Below, in pieces: positions 1 to 4,682 of a stretch of DNA of 5,777 nucleotides (its first letter is position 1; every line of letters starts with the position of its first letter). The notes beneath the pieces were generated by a model that was given only the letters and a program-made list of their open reading frames with translations, ran no database searches and had not been told where the DNA came from. A program made the position numbers and the translations under genes. The DNA is from Chloroflexota bacterium (lineage in GTDB: Bacteria; Chloroflexota; Anaerolineae; JAADDB01): positions 1 through 5,777 of the forward strand of contig JAADDB010000315.1 of NCBI GenBank assembly GCA_013154135.1. The letters run 5' to 3'.

Positions 1-69
1 GAGTAAAAGGGGCGGGAAACCACCATAGGCCGGCTGTGGCGATTCCTGGCCGGTCATGTACCCTATCAG

Positions 70-97
70 AGCCCCCGAAGGGGGCTTCCCATTTTTT
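70..97 (+). terminator. Probable intrinsic terminator of a gene upstream of the window
   Basis: A GC-rich stem of 7 bp (70-76 with 80-86) closes on a GAA loop. It is followed by TCCC and then a run of six T (92-97). The T-run begins about six bases after the stem, later than in an ideal terminator. The T-run is on the + side only, so it would end + strand transcription entering from the left. An in-frame TAA at 4-6 could be the stop codon of that upstream gene, but too little sequence is present to tell. Alternatively this is another of the palindromes that crowd this region. Confidence 0.45.
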
Positions 98-98
98 A

Positions 99-120
99 GC
101 CCGGGGGTTCAGCCCCGGGC
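99..120. repeat. GC-rich hairpin (8-bp perfect inverted repeat)
   Basis: GCCCGGGG at 99-106 pairs perfectly with CCCCGGGC at 113-120 around a 6-nt loop. It follows directly on the T-run of the terminator-like hairpin and overlaps the start of the first 65-nt repeat. It resembles the short GC palindromes found between genes in many GC-rich genomes. It has no T-tract of its own on either strand, so I call it an inverted repeat and not a second terminator. Confidence 0.6.
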
Positions 121-181
121 GACCGGACATGACCTCACATCGCCGTTTACGAACAGTCGGGGCACACGGCCGTGCGCCCTG
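117..181 (+). repeat. 65-nt interspersed repeat X, copy 1
   Basis: This is the first of three ungapped 65-nt copies (others at 318-382 and 1298-1362). Shared blocks include CATG near position 12, CGCCGT near position 25 and ACGAAC near position 33. The 3' part forms a hairpin of 8 paired positions around GGCC (160-167 with 172-179), with one A-C mismatch in this copy. It lies 29 nt before the first 72-nt core and is not part of the longer duplicated leader. Confidence 0.75.
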
Positions 182-210
182 CGAAACAGCAGGCCAATTG
201 ATTGGGCCAC

Positions 211-282
211 CCACCAAAAACTCTTTTCCGGCACGGGGCGAGAACGCCGGCACCCCGCCAAGGTGCGGACCCGTCCGCCGCC
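211..282 (+). repeat. 72-nt core repeat, copy A
   Basis: This is one of four ungapped 72-nt copies. The last 21 nt (262-282) are identical in all four and include the palindrome GCGGAC-CC-GTCCGC. Upstream, GGGG 235-238 pairs with CCCC 253-256 across a 12-nt loop starting GAGAACG. The inner pair 239/252 is C-A here, which would be a G-U wobble in RNA from the opposite strand. This copy has the start of a CCACC-AAAAAC right arm but no left arm for the long hairpin. Confidence 0.8.
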
Positions 283-317
283 GGGATACTACCGAGTTTT
301 GTCCGTTAATCAGCCCT

Positions 318-382
318 GGGCGATCGGGCATGGCCACATATCGCCGTTCACGAACGATAGGGGCGCACGGCAGTGCGCCCGG
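318..382 (+). repeat. 65-nt interspersed repeat X, copy 2
   Basis: This is the second copy of X. Its 3' hairpin is perfect: GGGCGCAC 361-368 with GTGCGCCC 373-380 around GGCA. It is followed by a short stretch (383-420) containing a second copy of the CCGAGTTTTGTC motif without a preceding core. That suggests a core was deleted there. Confidence 0.75.
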
Positions 383-466
383 AAGGCTCCACGGCCCGAG
401 GTACGGCCGAGTTTTGTCAGCCATATTCAACGGGAAGAAGTCCGGTTTTGATTCCCGGAGAGAACT

Positions 467-517
467 GTTTTGTGTGGGTGGTGGGCGGGCGAAGCCCGCC
501 CACCACCCACACAAAAC
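467..517. repeat. Perfect 24-bp stem hairpin with GAA loop
   Basis: Positions 467-490 pair with 494-517 without a mismatch around a GAA triloop. The tip reads GCGAAGC, known as an exceptionally stable DNA mini-hairpin. The right arm overlaps the start of core copy B. No T-tract follows on either strand, so this is not a standard terminator. It is the best-formed palindrome in the window and would strongly favour cruciform or RNA hairpin formation. Confidence 0.85.
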
Positions 518-578
518 TCTTTCCTTGCACGGGGTGAGAACGTCGAAACCCCGCCAAGGTGCGGACCCGTCCGCCGCC
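507..578 (+). repeat. 72-nt core repeat, copy B
   Basis: This copy is fused to the right arm of the long hairpin. The inner stem reads GGGGT 531-535 with ACCCC 548-552. The last pair is T-A where copies C and D have C-G, a compensatory change that keeps the stem. The loop is 12 nt and starts GAGAACG as in the other copies. The 3' 21 nt are identical to the other copies. Confidence 0.8.
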
Positions 579-640
579 AAGGTGCTAATAAATAGTGTTC
601 GCCCACGGAGGGCAGTTGTCCAAGTAGAGTCCTATAGAAC

Positions 641-645
641 AGGAG
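641..645 (+). promoter_or_regulatory. Ribosome binding site of the RidA gene
   Basis: AGGAG lies 7 nt before ATG 653 and fixes that start. A nearer ATG at 646 is in another frame and lies too close to the AGGAG. The site lies at the very end of the duplicated leader. Confidence 0.8.
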
Positions 646-652
646 ATGTCCC

Positions 653-1039
653 ATGCAGGACAAAGTAGTCGTGCAGACGGATAAGGCCCCGGCCGCGGTT
701 GGCCCCTATTCCCAGGCCATCCGCGTCGGCTCCTTGATCTTCACCGCCGGGCAAATCGGCATCGATCCCCGCACCGGCCAACTGGTCTCCGGCCTGGAAG
801 CCCAAGTCCACCAGGTCATGCAGAACCTCCAGGCCATCCTCCAGGCCGCGGGCAGCGACCTCCAACACCTGGTCAAAACCACCATTTACCTGACCGACCT
901 GTCCGCGTTCCAGACAGTCAACGCGATCTACGCGGAATACGTGGGGACCACTCCCCCGGCCCGGTCCACCGTCCAGGTCGCTGCGTTGCCCCTGGCCGCG
1001 GATGTGGAGATCGAAGCAGTGGCCGTCGTGCCCGAATAA
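653..1039 (+). CDS. RidA family enamine/imine deaminase (YjgF/YER057c/UK114)
   Basis: The protein has 128 residues, the normal full length for RidA. Family features run the whole length: VGPYSQAI (16-23, with the conserved Tyr19), FTAGQIGIDP (30-39), VKTTIYLTDLSAF (74-86) and the signature PARSTVQVAALPL (102-114) with the active-site Arg104. A DVEIEAVAV end carries the conserved acidic residue near 119. RidA proteins are soluble trimers. They hydrolyse reactive 2-aminoacrylate and related enamines/imines, made by PLP enzymes such as threonine/serine dehydratase, to 2-ketoacids and ammonia. The key residues suggest an active member. The gene stands alone: the upstream neighbour is outside the window and the next gene starts 560 bp downstream behind repeats. 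The family call is very secure; the exact substrate and subfamily are not settled by sequence alone. Confidence 0.97.
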   Translation: MQDKVVVQTDKAPAAVGPYSQAIRVGSLIFTAGQIGIDPRTGQLVSGLEAQVHQVMQNLQAILQAAGSDLQHLVKTTIYLTDLSAFQTVNAIYAEYVGTTPPARSTVQVAALPLAADVEIEAVAVVPE

Positions 1040-1040
1040 C

Positions 1041-1085
1041 CGTCCACGAGTAGGACGCCCGGGCCCCACACCCATCACGTGGACG
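1041..1085. repeat. Inverted repeat just after the RidA stop codon
   Basis: CGTCCACG at 1041-1048 is the exact reverse complement of CGTGGACG at 1078-1085, with 29 nt between. It begins two bases after the TAA. The large loop and absence of a T-run argue against an intrinsic terminator. It may be a mRNA 3' end structure or chance. Confidence 0.3.
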
Positions 1086-1152
1086 AAAGTGGTATTTCTG
1101 TGGAACGTGTAAAAGACTGGACTTTGGACAAAACGTGGCAACTCGAAAGCGT

Positions 1153-1177
1153 GGGGAAGAAATAAGCTTTCCCTTTT
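1153..1177 (+). terminator. Weak terminator-like hairpin after RidA
   Basis: GGGAA 1154-1158 pairs with TTCCC 1169-1173 across an AT-rich loop, followed at once by TTTT (1174-1177). The stem is only 5 bp plus possible G-T pairs, so termination would be inefficient. It is the only candidate for ending the RidA transcript before the second repeat complex. Without it, RidA and the operon could share some read-through transcripts. Confidence 0.25.
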
Positions 1178-1190
1178 GCCACCTCAGCGC

Positions 1191-1262
1191 CCACCAAAAA
1201 CACTTTCTCTGCACGGGGCGAGAACGTTGATGCCCCGCCGGGGTGCGGACCCGTCCGCCGCC
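1191..1262 (+). repeat. 72-nt core repeat, copy C
   Basis: This is a core without the long hairpin, starting CCACCAAAAAC like copy A. The inner stem is GGGGC 1215-1219 with GCCCC 1232-1236 around a 12-nt loop. The 3' 21 nt are identical in all copies. Two bases before that block read GG, where A and B have AA. Confidence 0.8.
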
Positions 1263-1297
1263 GAGGTACGACCGAGTTTTGTCCGTCGATCAGGCAC

Positions 1298-1362
1298 GGG
1301 TAGGCGGACATGACCGTACACCGCCGTCCACGAACGGTAGGGACGCATGGCCGTGTGCCCTG
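1298..1362 (+). repeat. 65-nt interspersed repeat X, copy 3
   Basis: This is the third copy, at the same 107-nt offset from the start of its core as copy 2 has from core A. The 3' hairpin region (1341-1348 with 1353-1360) is degraded, with one A-C mismatch and two G-T pairs, so the palindrome is not strictly kept here. Confidence 0.75.
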
Positions 1363-1400
1363 TCCAGCGGGAAGGAGTCCGTTTTTGAGATAGTAGCTGG

Positions 1401-1429
1401 TTGATTTCTTTCCCGCAGAGAACTATTTT
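1401..1429 (+). promoter_or_regulatory. Candidate sigma-70-type promoter for the operon
   Basis: TTGATT (1401-1406) and TATTTT (1424-1429) are separated by exactly 17 nt. Each matches the -35 or -10 consensus in four of six positions. The site lies in the most AT-rich part of the leader, just before the long hairpin, so a transcript would begin inside the hairpin's left arm. In leader copy 1 the equivalent elements are only 12 nt apart, so that copy would not work in the same way. The call rests on pattern alone. Confidence 0.25.
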
Positions 1430-1470
1430 GTGTGGGGTTAGCGGGCTTCGCCCGCCAACCCCACACAAAA
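1426..1470. repeat. Long hairpin, 21 paired positions with one mismatch
   Basis: Positions 1426-1446 pair with 1450-1470 around a TTC loop, with a single A-C mismatch (1440/1456). That mismatch would be a U-G wobble in opposite-strand RNA. The flanks match the hairpin at 467-517 (TTTTGTGTGGG and CCCACACAAAA), but the loop is in the opposite orientation: TTC here, GAA there. The right arm runs into core copy D. Confidence 0.8.
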
Positions 1471-1532
1471 CTCCTTCTGGGCACGGGGCGAGAACGTCAA
1501 TGCCCCGCCGAGGTGCGGACCCGTCCGCCGCC
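1461..1532 (+). repeat. 72-nt core repeat, copy D
   Basis: This core is joined to the long hairpin's right arm. The inner stem is GGGGC 1485-1489 with GCCCC 1502-1506 around a 12-nt loop. The identical 3' block lies at 1512-1532. It is followed by CCAAGGTGC-type tail sequence (1531 onward) that is shared with the RidA leader. Confidence 0.8.
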
Positions 1533-1587
1533 AAGGTGCGGCTGAATCTTGTTCGCCGGCCAGGGGCTTTTGTCCAAACTCCAGTAG

Positions 1588-1592
1588 AGGAG
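1588..1592 (+). promoter_or_regulatory. Ribosome binding site of the DUF2207 gene
   Basis: AGGAG lies 7 nt before ATG 1600, the same spacing as for RidA. It supports this start, which also gives an immediate N-terminal signal/anchor helix. Confidence 0.75.
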
Positions 1593-1599
1593 AACCCAT

Positions 1600-3537
1600 A
1601 TGGCCATACGTAGGTTGCGCTTGGGAAGTCTAGCCGTCGCCGTGGCCCTTTTCCTGTTGCTCCTGTGGGGCAACGTGCTCACCACCCGGGGCCAGGAAAA
1701 GATGGTGGAGTGGAAGCGGATGGATGTGGCCATTCGGGTTCACCAGGACGGAACCTTCACGGTCACCGAAACCATGGCCCTCCGCTTCATCGGAGGACCC
1801 TTCCACCGGGGCACGCGCGATCTTCCCCTGAAGTACGTGGTCGACTACCGGGATTTCCGCGTCTGGGATCCCGAAGCCGAATATCGTCCCATCTCCCCGG
1901 GCACACCTTCTCCGCCCCCTTATACCTTCTGGGTGGAGCGCCTGGAGGACCTGTACCGCGTTCGGTGGTTCTACCCGCCGGTGGTCTCGGCCCCGCGCAC
2001 CTTCCATTTGGGATACCGGGTGATAGGTGGCTTGCGCTATTACCCCGAAGGGGACCAACTGTGGTGGAAAGTCATCCCCCCCGACCGGACCATCCCGGTG
2101 GAAGAGGGAACCTTCACCGTGACCGTCCCTGTGAGCATCACCCGTTACGCGCTTTACTACGGGGATACGCCTGTCCACTCGGACGTGCGTTTTCTCGCCC
2201 CAAACCGCATCGTGTTCCGGACACCCGATCCGGTGCCCCCTCACACCGCGGTGGAAGTGCGAGTCCAGTGGGCTCACGGGCACATCGCGGGGGGACCTGC
2301 TCCCTGGCAGGAGGAAGCGGACAAGCTCCAGGCCCAAAAGGAGGCCCTTGAACGCTGGAACCGCACATGGCGTCCGGTGCTCAACCTCTTCTTCATCGCT
2401 CTGGGGCTCCTCATCCTCGTCCTCGGGAGCGCGGGCATCTACCTTCTCTGGTACACCCGCGGGCGGGACGCGCCAACGACCATATACGCCTCCTACCTGC
2501 CTGAACCCCCGTCGGATGTGCCGCCCGGCCTGGTGGGCGCTCTCCTGGACGAACGGGTGGATGTGGAGGATATCCTGGCCACTATTTTGGACCTGGCGCG
2601 GCGCGGGGTTTTGGACATCGCGGAGGTGGATACCGGCTGGGGCAAGGATTTCCTGTTCCGACTGAAACAGTCCGACCTTTCTAACCTGCGCCCCTTTGAG
2701 CGCCGGGTCGTAGACGCCCTCTTCGCGGATGGCACAGAGCAGCGCCTTAGCGCTTTGCGCCACCGCTTCTACGCGCATATCCCCATCATCCAATCCGCGA
2801 TGTACCGGGAGATGGTGGAACGGGGGTGGTTTGCCGAGGAACCGAATCGGGTGCGGCGTCTGTACACGTTTCTGGCGTATGGCCTCTTCTTCCTGGCCGG
2901 ATTTTTCGTCGTCGTTGTGGCTCCTGTCCTCTCCCACCGCGCGGACACGGCCATTTGTCCGGGTTTGGCCCTCTTTCTCCCCGCGCTGCTCCTGCTCGTC
3001 ATAGCCCATCACATGCCGCGGAAGACGCGGAAAGGCGCGGAGGAGGCCGCGAAGTGGCGGGCCTTCCGCCAATACTTGAAGAACTTGGACACCTTGTCCC
3101 AGGCCGAGCGGGCTGAAGAGCTGTTGAACCGCTATCTCCCCTACGCGGTGGCCATGGGCGTGCAGCAGACGTTCCTGCGCAAGTTCGAATCCGCGTTGCA
3201 GAAGGCCGGACAGCCTCCTGTGTGGCCCCAGTGGTATTCTCCCTCCCCCGAGTGGGTGCCGGGAAGTGGCAGCTCTCCCTCCCACGGGGGAACCCGTCCG
3301 CCGGGCCACGCAAGCCCGTCCCCGGTCTCGCCCCCCTTCGGCGACCTGAGTGACCTCTCCCAATCCATGGGCGGAGGCCTCTCCTCCTTGAGCCGAAGCC
3401 TGGGCAGCATGCTCTCCTCGGCCTCCTCCACCCTGACGAGTCGCCCTTCGGGTGGGGGCGGCGGTGGTGGCTGGTCCGGCGGCGGCGGATTCAGCGGCGG
3501 TGGCGGTGGCGGTGGCGGCGGAGCCGGATTTGACTAA
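1600..3537 (+). CDS. DUF2207 domain membrane protein with polyglycine tail
   Basis: This is a 645-residue integral membrane protein of the DUF2207 family. Basic residues (MAIRRLR) and a hydrophobic helix (about 9-24) act as signal peptide or anchor. Residues 35-235 form a beta-rich outer domain with the family opening (DVAIRVHQDGTFTVTETM, then FHRGTRDLPL). A membrane helix spans about 261-284 and ends YTRGRD. A cytoplasmic part follows with LVGALLDERVDVEDILATILDLARRGVLDI (311-340, in pieces) and a winged-helix-like stretch to 420. Two further helices lie at about 423-443 and 451-470. The family block KGAEEAAKWRAFRQYL and LPYAVAMG (478-520) then precedes a Ser/Pro-rich linker (540-615) and a Gly tail (618-645). 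No enzymatic residues are known for DUF2207, and its role is unproven. It starts a four-gene operon, 21 nt before the next gene, which suggests an envelope-associated function. Confidence 0.9.
   Translation: MAIRRLRLGSLAVAVALFLLLLWGNVLTTRGQEKMVEWKRMDVAIRVHQDGTFTVTETMALRFIGGPFHRGTRDLPLKYVVDYRDFRVWDPEAEYRPISPGTPSPPPYTFWVERLEDLYRVRWFYPPVVSAPRTFHLGYRVIGGLRYYPEGDQLWWKVIPPDRTIPVEEGTFTVTVPVSITRYALYYGDTPVHSDVRFLAPNRIVFRTPDPVPPHTAVEVRVQWAHGHIAGGPAPWQEEADKLQAQKEALERWNRTWRPVLNLFFIALGLLILVLGSAGIYLLWYTRGRDAPTTIYASYLPEPPSDVPPGLVGALLDERVDVEDILATILDLARRGVLDIAEVDTGWGKDFLFRLKQSDLSNLRPFERRVVDALFADGTEQRLSALRHRFYAHIPIIQSAMYREMVERGWFAEEPNRVRRLYTFLAYGLFFLAGFFVVVVAPVLSHRADTAICPGLALFLPALLLLVIAHHMPRKTRKGAEEAAKWRAFRQYLKNLDTLSQAERAEELLNRYLPYAVAMGVQQTFLRKFESALQKAGQPPVWPQWYSPSPEWVPGSGSSPSHGGTRPPGHASPSPVSPPFGDLSDLSQSMGGGLSSLSRSLGSMLSSASSTLTSRPSGGGGGGGWSGGGGFSGGGGGGGGGAGFD
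3495..3521 (+). repeat. GGCGGT microsatellite coding for polyglycine
   Basis: Alternating GGC and GGT codons make a near-perfect hexanucleotide run within the last codons of the DUF2207 gene, part of a wider Gly-coding tract (3451-3525). Such a run can slip in replication by whole codons and vary tail length without breaking the frame, provided changes come in threes. Glycine-rich ends are usual in this family, so the tail itself is expected. Confidence 0.7.
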
Positions 3538-3558
3538 AATGAAGGGAGGAACCGTCTG

Positions 3559-4128
3559 ATGATCGGTGGCGGCAAACTGGTGGGGACCATCCTCATCGCC
3601 ATAGGGCTCATCCTGTTCGTGTTAGCCCTTCTCTTCTTGGGCGCCCAAGTCGCCACGGGAGAGACAACCATTACCGGTGCCCTGTTGGGCATCATCATCG
3701 TTTTCTTGGTGCTCACGGCCCCCTTGGTGGGCATCGGCATCTTCCTCTTCCGCAAGGGAACCGAGGAGAAGGCCCAATATGCTCGGGCGCAGCTGGAGAG
3801 GGACCTGCTCAACATGGTGCTCACCCAGGGCAAAGTCTCCTTCTCCGAAGCGGCCATTGAACTGAACATCAGCCGCGACGAGGTGGAACGCCTGGTCCGC
3901 AGCCTTGTGGGCAAAAACCTCTTCAGCGGCGCGGTCAACTGGCAGGATGGCATCCTCTACTCGGAGGAAGCCCGCATCCTGGTGCAAACGCGACGTTGCC
4001 CCAACTGTGGTGGGGAATTGGAACTCGTGGGGAAAGGGGTCGTCAAATGCCCTTGGTGCGGAGCGGAGATCTTCATCCACAACGTGCCTAAAGACCTCAC
4101 GGAACAACAGGAAGGGAGTACATCATGA
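3559..4128 (+). CDS. Membrane protein with two TM helices, winged-helix-like domain and zinc ribbon
   Basis: This is a 189-residue protein whose family I do not recognise by name. Two membrane helices (about 7-28 and 38-65) with a short outer loop anchor it. The cytoplasmic part has a helical, winged-helix-like segment (about 73-138: RDLLNMVLTQGKVSFSEAA, then ISRDEVERLVRSLV and a hairpin with GILYSEEA). A C-terminal zinc ribbon follows, with CPNC at 147-150 and CPWC at 164-167. The tail is polar. GGGAGG at 3544-3549 sets the start. The gene is 21 nt after the DUF2207 gene and overlaps the next by 4 nt (ATGA), so translation is probably coupled. The winged helix could bind protein as easily as DNA; being membrane-tethered, I favour a scaffold or sensor role. 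Zinc-ribbon membrane proteins occur in PspA-type stress loci, which fits the neighbours, but no function is shown. Confidence 0.88.
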   Translation: MIGGGKLVGTILIAIGLILFVLALLFLGAQVATGETTITGALLGIIIVFLVLTAPLVGIGIFLFRKGTEEKAQYARAQLERDLLNMVLTQGKVSFSEAAIELNISRDEVERLVRSLVGKNLFSGAVNWQDGILYSEEARILVQTRRCPNCGGELELVGKGVVKCPWCGAEIFIHNVPKDLTEQQEGSTS

Positions 4129-4679
4129 AGAGCTCATTGCAACGATTTCTGGATCAACTGCCCGGCGTGGCAGGCTACCGTCGCAAGGAAACGCGGCGGG
4201 AAGTGGACAAACGCATCCGCCAGCAACTCATGGAAGAGCTGGAACACGTACGTCGCTCCTTGAGTGACCTCCAGCTGAGCGTGTTGAGCCGGGGCGGATT
4301 GCGGTGGATGAACGAACTGGAACGCATTCACAGTCGGCTCACCTTGCTCACGGACAAGATCCGCAGCGCGGCCTATGGCTACCGTCCCCTCTTCGACGTG
4401 GAACAGGTGGAAGAATCCCAGCTGGACGCGCTCATCCGCTTTGACCGGGACATGCTCGCCCGGGTGGAGACGCTGAAGGAGCAACTCCAGCCTCTGCGGG
4501 AAAAGGCGCAACTGTCCGGGGAAGCCTTCTCCCAAGCCCTGCGCACCTTCTACCAGACCTTGACCGACCTCCTGGACACGTACAACCGACGAGATGCCCT
4601 CATCCGAGGGGAAGTGTTGGAAACCCGGGAAGAACTCCCAGAAGAACCGACCGACCAGACCAAGGAGACAAAGGAGTAA
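4125..4679 (+). CDS. Hypothetical coiled-coil protein of the SPFH/DUF2207 operon
   Basis: This 184-residue protein is almost entirely helical by composition (rich in E, R, L, Q), with no membrane helix, signal peptide or cysteine. Likely coiled-coil segments lie at about 22-55 and 95-160. Between them are the aromatic stretches GGLRWMNELERI (57-68) and AAYGYRPLFDVEQVEESQ (82-99). The last 20 residues are charged and disordered. I do not recognise a family. Its ATG overlaps the previous stop (ATGA) behind a GGGAG site at 4114-4118. Its own last codons carry the AAGGAG site for the SPFH gene, so the three are translationally linked. The inferred role is a soluble adaptor binding the membrane partners or the SPFH protein. 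It could be a distant functional stand-in for PspA, but length and pattern do not match PspA/IM30 (about 220-260 residues), so this is only a suggestion. Confidence 0.85.
   Translation: MKSSLQRFLDQLPGVAGYRRKETRREVDKRIRQQLMEELEHVRRSLSDLQLSVLSRGGLRWMNELERIHSRLTLLTDKIRSAAYGYRPLFDVEQVEESQLDALIRFDRDMLARVETLKEQLQPLREKAQLSGEAFSQALRTFYQTLTDLLDTYNRRDALIRGEVLETREELPEEPTDQTKETKE
4671..4676 (+). promoter_or_regulatory. Ribosome binding site overlapping the upstream coding end
   Basis: AAGGAG forms the last two codons (Lys, Glu) of the coiled-coil gene and lies 6 nt before ATG 4683. Synthesis of the two proteins is likely coupled. Confidence 0.8.
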
Positions 4680-4682
4680 GCC

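Larger units (their letters stand above)
211..652 (+). repeat. Long composite repeat, copy 1 (leader of the RidA gene)
   Basis: This 442-bp stretch is homologous to 1191-1599. Both contain, in the same order, a core without a hairpin, an AT-containing motif ending CCGAGTTTTGTC, repeat X at exactly the same offset (107 nt from the core start), a CGGGAAG.AGTCCG block, a long hairpin, a second core, and a tail sharing CCAAGGTGC, TTGTCCAA and AGTAGAG. Copy 1 carries an extra piece (about 383-420) with a second CCGAGTTTTGTC motif. The similarity continues almost to the ribosome binding site of the next gene. No protein-coding signal is visible: open frames here have no plausible start context and only translate the repeats. 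Confidence 0.75.
1191..1599 (+). repeat. Long composite repeat, copy 2 (leader of the DUF2207 operon)
   Basis: This 409-bp stretch is the second version of the complex at 211-652: core C, a CCGAGTTTTGTC motif, repeat X, a GCGGGAAGGAGTCCG block, long hairpin and core D, then a tail running into the ribosome site of the gene at 1600. Compared with copy 1 it lacks the extra 383-420 piece but has extra AT-rich bases around 1389-1412. It explains the gene-free gap before the operon; nothing coding is apparent. Confidence 0.75.

Noticed and set aside
583..638. Promoter for RidA (TGCTAATAA at 583-591 or TATAGA at 633-638)
   Set aside because: Neither has a fitting -35 at 16-18 nt. The second lies directly against the ribosome site, leaving almost no leader.
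36..668. Open + frame of 210 codons upstream of RidA
   Set aside because: It runs through the repeat complex, has no ribosome site, overlaps the RidA start, and repeats the same translated motif wherever a core copy occurs. It is a translation of non-coding repeats.
211..1532. CRISPR array
   Set aside because: Units are 65-72 nt, differently spaced and of two kinds, with internal structure and no short uniform spacers; no cas gene is present.
1184..1534. Open - frame of 116 codons in the second gap
   Set aside because: Its recurring ADGSAPRRGI and VLAPC segments are the reverse translation of core copies C and D. No ribosome site or protein-like composition is seen.
211..1599. Insertion sequence or transposon
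   Set aside because: There is no transposase and no terminal inverted repeat pair with target duplication at the ends. A non-autonomous (MITE-like) origin cannot be excluded.
1630..3363. Long - strand frame of 577 codons opposite the DUF2207 gene
   Set aside because: It is an antisense shadow of a GC-rich gene. The + strand product has clear family features, while this one is rich in Arg, Gly, His and Val without any domain.
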